The notes below the pieces were generated by a model. That model made no database searches and was not told the origin of the DNA. It saw only the letters and a list, made by a program, of their open reading frames with translations. A DNA stretch of 64,000 nt. Source: Brevundimonas sp. (lineage in GTDB: Bacteria > Pseudomonadota > Alphaproteobacteria > Caulobacterales > Caulobacteraceae). How positions within the stretch are numbered: position 1 is the first letter of the stretch; each line of letters begins with the position of its first letter. This document shows, piece after piece, positions 17,053 to 23,216 of this stretch. The stretch is taken from NCBI GenBank assembly GCA_003248965.1, contig QFQU01000015.1, positions 1 through 64,000 on the forward strand, read 5' to 3'. A program made the position numbers and the translations under genes.

Positions 17053-18288
17053 TCAATGGGCCGTCTGTCCCTCTTCAACCGGCCAACCCGCGAGAGAGGC
17101 CGCGACGCTCTCGCTGATCCTGTCGGCGGCCGCACGGACCGGGTCATCCGCCAGGTGGGCGTATCGACTGGTGGTGCTGACGTGGCTGTGGCCGAGCAGC
17201 TTGCCGATGAGCTGAAGCCCCTCGCCGCCGGCCAGGCCTGCGCTCGCAAAGCTGTGCCGAAGATCATGGATGCGGAGGTCTTCCATCCCGGCCCGCTTGC
17301 GGATGCCGACCCAGGCCCAGTCGAGGTTGGCGACAGGACGCTTGGGGTCCCTGCGGTCGGGGAAAACATAGATGCTCCCGTTCGCGAGCAGGCCCTCGAT
17401 CAGCTTCAGAGCCGCGCTCCCTAGGCGGATCACCTTCGCCCCCGTCTTGGAATCCTCCAACCGCAACATCCCCATGGTGCGGTCGATCTCCGACCACTTA
17501 AGCCTGGCGATCTCGTTCTTGCGGGCGCCGGTCAGCGCCAGAAGGCGGATGATGTTGATGTGGCGCGGGTCGCCGCCATGCTTTTCGAGCTCCGCCAGGA
17601 CGTCGCCGAGCCGAGCGAGTTCGGCCGGCGAGAGGAAGCGGTCGCGGCGATTGTCCTTGTAGCGTTTCACGCCGCGGGTGGGGTTTGTCTTCACGAACTC
17701 CCGCTCGACGGCGAAGGTGAAAATTCCGCCCAGCAGACCGACCGTGCGCGAAGCCGCATGGATGCCGCCGCGCGTGTGAGGCGTCGCCTCCCCACGAATG
17801 CGTCCAGAGCCGACGTCGACCATCAGCCGCTCGATGTCCGCTCGGCCGATATCGGTGACCTTCATCCTGCCGAGGCGAGGTTTGATATGGCGGGCGATGC
17901 GAATGCGGTCGATCCGCAGGGTCGTCGCTTTCTTCATCGTCACGCCCTCCTTCATGTAGAGGTCGCAGAGCTCCGACATCGTCAGTTCTTCGCGCCGTTC
18001 GACCTTGGTCCCCTGAGGGTCACCACCTGAGGCGACCTCGGCCAGCACTGCAGCTGCTCGCTCGCGGGCTTCCTCGGCAGTCACGACGCCATGGCGAGCG
18101 ATGTGAAGGAGGCGGTCGGCGCCGCCGATCGTCCGGTATCGAACGACGTAGGTTTTTGTGTCGCTGACGGCGACACGCACCCCGAAACCCTTGAGCTGCG
18201 TGTCCCAAAGGGTGAAGCGCGCCCCTTCAGACGTCAGGGCGTCGACCAGGCGTTTTGTGATCTTTCCGGATCTCGGGTTCTGAGCCAT
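17053..18288 (-). CDS. Tyrosine recombinase / integrase
   Basis: A 411-residue site-specific recombinase that inserts and, with an excisionase, removes the element. The N-terminal arm-binding DUF4102-like domain is followed by a core-binding region and a catalytic domain with Arg256 (ALTGARKNEI), Lys281, His341 and Arg344 (HDLRHSFASAG), His367 (KLLGHSHVSTTSRYAHL) and nucleophile Tyr376. All key residues are present, so the enzyme should be active. The ATG at 18,288 is chosen because AGGAGAG lies 6 bp upstream. A GTG seven codons earlier is less likely. Phased repeats and a LexA-like site lie upstream. Confidence 0.92.
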   Translation of the reverse strand: MAQNPRSGKITKRLVDALTSEGARFTLWDTQLKGFGVRVAVSDTKTYVVRYRTIGGADRLLHIARHGVVTAEEARERAAAVLAEVASGGDPQGTKVERREELTMSELCDLYMKEGVTMKKATTLRIDRIRIARHIKPRLGRMKVTDIGRADIERLMVDVGSGRIRGEATPHTRGGIHAASRTVGLLGGIFTFAVEREFVKTNPTRGVKRYKDNRRDRFLSPAELARLGDVLAELEKHGGDPRHINIIRLLALTGARKNEIARLKWSEIDRTMGMLRLEDSKTGAKVIRLGSAALKLIEGLLANGSIYVFPDRRDPKRPVANLDWAWVGIRKRAGMEDLRIHDLRHSFASAGLAGGEGLQLIGKLLGHSHVSTTSRYAHLADDPVRAAADRISESVAASLAGWPVEEGQTAH

Positions 18289-18313
18289 TCGATCTCTCCT
18301 CGGGCCCACACCG

Positions 18314-18356
18314 GGTCCCGTTTCTGGTCCCGGTTTTGGTCACCACATGGTCACCA
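18314..18356. repeat. Four phased GGTC-type direct repeats upstream of the integrase
   Basis: GGTCCCG at 18,314 and 18,326, and GGTCACCA at 18,338 and 18,349, recur every 11-12 bp, about one helical turn, between the integrase start and the chromosomal junction. They could be arm-type sites for the integrase or its accessory factor. Confidence 0.5.
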
Positions 18357-18399
18357 GCCGGGAGGATTTCGGAGGATAATCGAGAAATCAGCGGTAAAA

Positions 18400-18414
18400 G
18401 AACGAACCCTGAAC
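18400..18414 (-). promoter_or_regulatory. LexA-like site upstream of the integrase
   Basis: On the minus strand this reads GTTC-N7-GTTC, matching the alphaproteobacterial LexA consensus, about 112 bp before the integrase start. About two such matches are expected by chance in 64 kb, so only the intergenic position makes it suggestive. Confidence 0.4.
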
Positions 18415-18463
18415 CAGCCCACCACAAGGGTGTTTGAGCCATTTCGAGCAATCGAAAAGAACC

Positions 18464-19024
18464 CTAAGGTTCGAGCTCTATGTCCCAGTACAGATAGTCC
18501 AGCCAGCTCTGGTGGAGGTAGTGGGGCGGAAAGCGGCGCCCGGCCTCCTGCAACTGCCAGGCGTTGGGACGGTAGGGGTGACGGTGGATGGGCATCATCG
18601 CCTGCTGGGGCGTGCGGCCGCCCTTTCTCAGATTGCAGGGGCCGCAGGCCGCGACGATGTTCTCCCAGGTCGTGCGGCCGCCGTGCGAGCGCGGGACGAC
18701 GTGATCGAAGGTCAGTTCGGTCGATTCCCCGCAATACTGGCAGACGAAGCCGTCGCGCAGAAAGACGTTGAAGCGGGTGAAGGCGGGCGAACGATCCTGA
18801 TCGACATAGCTTTTCAGCGCGATCACGCTGGGCAGCTGCATCTCCATGGAGGGGGAGCGCACGACCTTGTCGTAGAGCGACACCACGTCCACGCGGTCCT
18901 GGTAGACCGCCTTGACCGCCTCCTCCCAAGGCCACAGCGACAGGGGATAGTAGGACAGCGGCCGGAAGTCGGCGTTCAGGACAAGGGCGGGATAGCCGGA
19001 CGGCGGCCGGTGAAGGACCTGCAT
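18464..19024 (-). CDS. HNH endonuclease family protein
   Basis: A 186-residue HNH protein of the compact type conserved in alphaproteobacterial chromosomes. The zinc ligands and HNH core are CQYCGES, then TFDHVVPRSHGGRTTWENIV, then ACGPCNLRKG. A strong AGGAAGGAGG precedes the start. The role of this chromosomal family is unclear; nicking or repair is possible. Its 3' end abuts the inferred right end of the mobile element, yet the C-terminus LDYLYWDIELEP looks complete, so insertion did not visibly truncate it. Confidence 0.85.
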   Translation of the reverse strand: MQVLHRPPSGYPALVLNADFRPLSYYPLSLWPWEEAVKAVYQDRVDVVSLYDKVVRSPSMEMQLPSVIALKSYVDQDRSPAFTRFNVFLRDGFVCQYCGESTELTFDHVVPRSHGGRTTWENIVAACGPCNLRKGGRTPQQAMMPIHRHPYRPNAWQLQEAGRRFPPHYLHQSWLDYLYWDIELEP

Positions 19025-19154
19025 CAGGCCCTCCTTCCTGCGACGGAGGATGCCAAGGCGACAGGATTGAAGACGCGTCTCCTTCCCTAGTCCGATGGCT
19101 CAGCCTACGCCCGATTCGAAGACGCCGCCATGACGAACAGGCGACGGATCGCGC

Positions 19155-19856
19155 TCAATTGCGCTCGGGAAAGCCCGGCAGGCTCCAGCCCCAGCGCAGG
19201 GCGCCGGCCCGCACCAGGAACCCCGTCAGGGCCGCGACCGCCGCTGCGGGCCATACGGGCGTCTCGATCACTCTCAGCCCCATGTAGAATGTCGCCGCCA
19301 CGATGGCGGCCGAGACGTTGATCTCTCGCCGCAGCAGGATCGACGGCTGACCCGCCAGGGTGTCGCGCACAACCCCGCCGAAACAGGCGGTCAGCGTGCC
19401 CATGACGATGCAGATCAGGGGGGTCGCGCCCGCCGCCTCGGCCTTGGCGGCGCCCATGACGCCATAGGCGGCCAGACCCACCGCATCCAGCCACAGCAGG
19501 GCGCGGAACCGCCAGTCGCGCTGACCCACCAGCCAGATGGCCACCGCCGCCAGCAGACAGATGGCCACGTAGCGCCAGTCCTGCACCCAGAAGACCGGCA
19601 GGCCCAGCAACAGGTCGCGCAACGTGCCCCCGCCGACCCCCGTGATGGCGCCGAAGAAGGCGAAGGTGACGACGTCGTGCTTCTGGCGCGCGGCGGCCAG
19701 GGCGCCGGTGGCGGCGAACACGCCCACGCCCGCGAAATCCAGCGCGGCCAGCACGGTTTCGGGATTGCGCAGCGGCTCGGTCAAGGTCGGATCGATCGGG
19801 GTCAAGGGCAGGCGGCCTCCAGCGCGACCTCTCCGCGCCGAACCGCCCCATACCAT
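19155..19856 (-). CDS. TRIC-like channel / UPF0126 family membrane protein
   Basis: A seven-helix inner-membrane protein of the UPF0126/trimeric intracellular cation channel family, made of two similar three-helix units. Each unit carries the glycine-rich motif: AITGVGGGTLRDLLLG in the first and LTACFGGVVRDTLAG in the second. It probably conducts small ions. The start is uncertain. The ATG at 19,856 gives 233 residues and overlaps the alkA gene by 55 bp. A TTG overlapping the alkA stop would give about 216 residues, closer to the family norm. It is transcribed after alkA. Confidence 0.8.
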   Translation of the reverse strand: MVWGGSARRGRAGGRLPLTPIDPTLTEPLRNPETVLAALDFAGVGVFAATGALAAARQKHDVVTFAFFGAITGVGGGTLRDLLLGLPVFWVQDWRYVAICLLAAVAIWLVGQRDWRFRALLWLDAVGLAAYGVMGAAKAEAAGATPLICIVMGTLTACFGGVVRDTLAGQPSILLRREINVSAAIVAATFYMGLRVIETPVWPAAAVAALTGFLVRAGALRWGWSLPGFPERN

Positions 19857-20458
19857 CCCCAGAGCAGATGCGCCGCAACCCCGCGATGGGGCCGCCAGAT
19901 TTCAGCGCGGGCATAGGCCTGTTTCTCGTTTGGCCGCGCCTCGGTCCGGTCGGCCCAGCGCATCGCCTCCTGCAGGGCTACATCGCCGCCGGGAAAGACG
20001 TTCAGCCGCCCCTCGCAGAACATCAGATAGGTCTCGGCCGTCCATTTGCCGACGCCCTTGATGGCGGTCAGGGCGGCGACGGCCGCCTCGTCCGACAGGG
20101 TCTGCATATGCTCCAGGTCGATGCGCCCCTCGACCTGGGCCAGGGCGATCTCCCGGCCGTAGCGCGCCTTTTGCCCCGACAGGCCGAAGGTGCGCAGGGT
20201 CTCGACGTCGTGGGCAAGCACCGCCTCGGGGGTGACGGCGCCCCCCAGGCCGGCCACCGTCCGCGCCCAGATCGAGGCGGCGGCGGCCACTGACACCTGC
20301 TGCTCCACGATCATGCGGAACAGCCCCTCGTAGCCGCCGGGCCGCAACCGCCATTCGAAGGCGGGCGTATGGGCGTGGGCGCGCGCCAGGGCGGGATCGG
20401 CCTGGGCCAGTGCTTCGCGCGCGGCGGCGATATCCTCGAGGGTCGGGGCGACGGGCAT
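19802..20458 (-). CDS. alkA: DNA-3-methyladenine glycosylase II
   Basis: A 218-residue HhH-GPD DNA glycosylase that removes alkylated bases. The helix-hairpin-helix is LTAIKGVGKWTAETYLMF, and the catalytic Asp lies downstream in VFPGGDVALQ. The N-terminal VEQQVSVAAAASIW segment is typical of bacterial AlkA-like enzymes without the Ada-type extension. The gene is followed by the overlapping TRIC-like gene, and it diverges from gluQRS. Constitutive base repair is expected. No Ada operator is visible. Confidence 0.88.
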   Translation of the reverse strand: MPVAPTLEDIAAAREALAQADPALARAHAHTPAFEWRLRPGGYEGLFRMIVEQQVSVAAAASIWARTVAGLGGAVTPEAVLAHDVETLRTFGLSGQKARYGREIALAQVEGRIDLEHMQTLSDEAAVAALTAIKGVGKWTAETYLMFCEGRLNVFPGGDVALQEAMRWADRTEARPNEKQAYARAEIWRPHRGVAAHLLWGWYGAVRRGEVALEAACP

Positions 20459-20538
20459 GAGGCGACCTTACGTCGAACCGCACGCCGGCCGAAAGTGCGG
20501 GGCGCCGTCCACGGCCGGAAACCGCTAGGATAGAGGCG

Positions 20539-21399
20539 ATGTTCGCCACCCGCTTCGCCCCCTCCCCCACCGGCCGCCTGCACAAGGGCCACGCCTTTTC
20601 GGCCCTGACGGCCTGGTCGGCGGCGAAGGCTGCGGGCGGGCGGTTCGTGCTGCGGATCGAGGACATCGACGCGACGCGCTGCCGGCCCGAATACGAGACC
20701 GCCATACTGGAGGACCTGACCTGGCTGGGGCTGGACTGGGAAACGCCGGTGCGGCGCCAGTCCGATCATCTGGACGACTACGCCGCCGTTATCGAGAATC
20801 TGAGGGGGCGGGGCCTGCTCTACCGCTGTTTTCGCACCCGCAAGGCCATTCTGGACAGTCTGGGCGACGCCCCGCACGGGGCCATGGAGGCGGCGCGGCC
20901 CGGCCCGCACGATCCGGAGGAAGAGGCCGAACTGTTGCAGCGAGGGCTTCCGTTCGCCTGGCGACTGTCGCTGGAGCGGGCGCGCCAGGCGCTGGGCGAG
21001 GCGACCTGGAACGGGCTGAGCTTCATCGAGGAAGGCCAGGGGCCGGACGGGGAAACCGGCCGGATCGCGGTCCGGCCCGACGCCGCGGGCGACGTGGTGC
21101 TGGCGCGCAAGGATGCGGGCGTCGCCTATCATCTGGCGGTGACGCACGACGACGCCCTGCAGGGGATCGACCACGTCGTCCGGGGCCAGGACCTGTTCGA
21201 GGCGACCCATGTGCAGCGCCTGATTCAGACCCTCATGGGCTGGCCCGCGCCCGCCTATCGGCATCACCGGCTGCTGACCGGACCCGACGGGCGGCGCTAC
21301 GCCAAGCGCGACCGCTCCGTGACCCTGGCCGAACTGCGCGCCGGAGGAACGACCGCCGAGGCCTTGCGAAACGAGCTGGGCTTCAGCTCCGTCGGCTGA
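20539..21399 (+). CDS. gluQ: Glutamyl-Q tRNA(Asp) synthetase
   Basis: A 286-residue truncated glutamyl-tRNA synthetase paralogue that attaches glutamate to the queuosine base of tRNA-Asp. The class I HIGH-like motif is PSPTGRLHKGHAFSAL, and the KMSKS-like loop is RRYAKRDRS. The length matches GluQRS, which lacks the anticodon-binding domain. AGGATAGAGG lies upstream of the ATG. The last 17 bp overlap the convergent TIGR02186 gene. Confidence 0.9.
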   Translation: MFATRFAPSPTGRLHKGHAFSALTAWSAAKAAGGRFVLRIEDIDATRCRPEYETAILEDLTWLGLDWETPVRRQSDHLDDYAAVIENLRGRGLLYRCFRTRKAILDSLGDAPHGAMEAARPGPHDPEEEAELLQRGLPFAWRLSLERARQALGEATWNGLSFIEEGQGPDGETGRIAVRPDAAGDVVLARKDAGVAYHLAVTHDDALQGIDHVVRGQDLFEATHVQRLIQTLMGWPAPAYRHHRLLTGPDGRRYAKRDRSVTLAELRAGGTTAEALRNELGFSSVG

Positions 21400-22192
21400 A
21401 GATGCGCGAGGCGCCATAGCCGGTCAGGGCCGCCAGGACCACGCACAGCACGCCGTACAGCCAGGGCCGGCGATGGGCGAACTCATAGATGTCGCGCTCC
21501 AGCCCGACCTTTTCGACCGTCAGGGTCAGATTGGAGACCGAGCGCGGTTCCCCGTCCTGAAACAGCCAGACCTCGGCGTAGTATTTGCCCGTCGGCGCCA
21601 CGGTCGGCAGCTTGACCTCGGCCCGGAACAGCCCCTTGTCGACGAAGTCCACGCCGTCGGGATCGGTGTCGTAGAGGGCGGCCGCCTCCTTGAGCCGGAT
21701 CACGGCGCGGCGCCAGTCCAGATAGTCGTCGCCCAGCCGACTGACCACGACGTCGCGCACCCCGTAGCGGGTGACGGTGCGGCTTTCCTCCGGCGCGTCG
21801 ATGCGCAGGTGATCGACGCCCACGCCCAGGCGGCGCAGCTGGCCGAAATCGGCGATGTCGGACAGGGGCCGCGTCGAGGCGGTCATGTAGAAGCCGGGCG
21901 CCCCCTCGAACAGAACCGGCCGGCTGTTCAGCCAGACGCCCATGTTGCGTGTCTTCTTGACCAGGCGGACCGGGGCGTCGGGGCCGCGCACCACCACGAC
22001 CACGTCGGCGGGCTCGGTCGTCGGATTGAAGACGGCGCCGTAAAGAACGATGGAAGCGCCCCGGAAGCTGGAATCGACCCGGACCTGGGCGTCGGTCAGG
22101 GCGGCGGCGACGCGCAGATCGCCGGTCGTGGCCTCGGAACGGTCCGGAGCGGGCGCGACGGCGGGGGGCGGGGGTGGAGGCAGGGCCTGCAT
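21383..22192 (-). CDS. TIGR02186-family membrane-anchored protein
   Basis: A 269-residue protein of the alphaproteobacterial TIGR02186 family. The proline-rich N-terminus leads to an extracytoplasmic beta-rich domain (RGASIVLYGAVFNPTTEPAD, GFYMTASTRPLSDIAD) and a single C-terminal membrane helix (WLYGVLCVVLAALTGYGA). The start at 22,192 shares a base with the stop of the TauE/SafE gene (TGATG), so the two are translationally coupled. The family is usually found next to TauE-like exporters, and a shared role in sulfur-compound export is inferred. Its exact function is unknown. Confidence 0.8.
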   Translation of the reverse strand: MQALPPPPPPAVAPAPDRSEATTGDLRVAAALTDAQVRVDSSFRGASIVLYGAVFNPTTEPADVVVVVRGPDAPVRLVKKTRNMGVWLNSRPVLFEGAPGFYMTASTRPLSDIADFGQLRRLGVGVDHLRIDAPEESRTVTRYGVRDVVVSRLGDDYLDWRRAVIRLKEAAALYDTDPDGVDFVDKGLFRAEVKLPTVAPTGKYYAEVWLFQDGEPRSVSNLTLTVEKVGLERDIYEFAHRRPWLYGVLCVVLAALTGYGASRIFSRRS

Positions 22193-23115
22193 CAGTCGCC
22201 CACCCCCGGCGCTAGCATGAAGATGTCGCCGGGACGCACGAACAGCTCCAGCCCCATCTGGACGCCGACCAGCAGCACGATCAGCCCCAGGGCGGCGCGC
22301 AGTTCCTCGGCCCGGAAGCGGCCGGCGAACCGTGCGCCGATCTGGGCCCCGACCACCCCGCCCAGCAGCAGGATGGTCGACAGGACCACGTCGACCGTCT
22401 GGTTTCGTCCGGCCTGAAGGACGGTGGTGATGGCGGTGGTGATGATGATCTGGAACAGGCTGGTTCCCACCACCGCCCCCGCCCGCATCCGCAGGACGTA
22501 CAGCATGGCCGGCACCAGGATGAAGCCGCCGCCCACCCCCATGATGGCCGACAGGACCCCGGCGAAGACGCCCAGGCCGAACGGCGGCAGGGCGCTGATA
22601 TAGAGGCCCGACTTGGGGAATTTCATCTTCAGCGGCAGGCCGTAGAGCCACAGCGGGCGGCGTCGCTCCTTGCGCGGGGTCGGCGCGCCTCGGCGGCGAC
22701 GCAGGATCTCGCTGAGGCTTTCGTTCAGCATCAGGGCGCCGATGGCCCCCAGAAAGACCAGATACGAAAGGGCGATGACCAGGTCCGCCTGGCCCAGAAG
22801 GCGCAGGTAGCGGAACAGTTCGACCCCCATCAGGGCGCCGGCCGCGCCGCCGACGGCCATGACCACGCCCATCTTGAAATCCACCGCCCCCTGACCGGCG
22901 TAGCGGATCACGCCCGAGGTGGAGGAGGCGACGACGTGGCTGGCCTGGCTGGCCACGGCCACGGTCGGGGGAATGCCCAGGAAGACCAGGATCGGCGCCA
23001 TCAGGAAGCCGCCGCCGATGCCGAACAGGCCGGACACGAATCCGACCACCGCGCCCAGGATCACCAGGGTCGGCCAGTTCACCGAAACCTCGGCGATCGG
23101 CAGATAGATATCCAA
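22192..23115 (-). CDS. TauE/SafE-family sulfite exporter-like permease
   Basis: A 307-residue polytopic membrane protein with the two TauE/SafE repeats. The first is AVVGFVSGLFGIGGGFLMAP near residue 20. The second is VFAGVLSAIMGVGGGFILVP near residue 180. The cytoplasmic middle loop is basic. Such permeases export sulfite, sulfoacetate or related organosulfur anions. It is coupled to the downstream TIGR02186 gene and follows podJ with an inverted orientation gap of about 100 bp. Confidence 0.87.
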   Translation of the reverse strand: MDIYLPIAEVSVNWPTLVILGAVVGFVSGLFGIGGGFLMAPILVFLGIPPTVAVASQASHVVASSTSGVIRYAGQGAVDFKMGVVMAVGGAAGALMGVELFRYLRLLGQADLVIALSYLVFLGAIGALMLNESLSEILRRRRGAPTPRKERRRPLWLYGLPLKMKFPKSGLYISALPPFGLGVFAGVLSAIMGVGGGFILVPAMLYVLRMRAGAVVGTSLFQIIITTAITTVLQAGRNQTVDVVLSTILLLGGVVGAQIGARFAGRFRAEELRAALGLIVLLVGVQMGLELFVRPGDIFMLAPGVGD

Positions 23116-23216
23116 AGCGCGCGCCTTGGCTGGAACGGAACGACAGGCGCCGGACGGCGACGATGAGCGGTCTTAGCGGGCCGGGCGATCCTTCGCCACC
23201 CGGTCCGGCAAGCGGA

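Larger units (their letters stand above)
1..18463. mobile_element. Right part of an integrative mobile element (left end outside the window)
   Basis: The segment combines hallmarks of an integrative and mobilizable element: twin SSB proteins, a DUF2493 protein and a VirD2-like relaxase at the left, and an excisionase-like protein facing a tyrosine integrase at the right. Cargo lies between: acyl-CoA synthetase, SOS mutasome, and a possible toxin/nuclease cassette. From 18,464 the gene content becomes core chromosomal. The right boundary is inferred to lie in the gene-free 18,289-18,463, next to the 3' end of an intact HNH nuclease gene. No attachment repeat can be confirmed because the left end is missing. 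No type IV secretion genes are in view. That everything from 1 to 18.4 kb is a single element is inference. Confidence 0.65.

Noticed and set aside
18310..18463. tRNA or tmRNA as integration target
   Set aside because: I could not fold a cloverleaf or find a TTCGANTC arm with CCA end on either strand.
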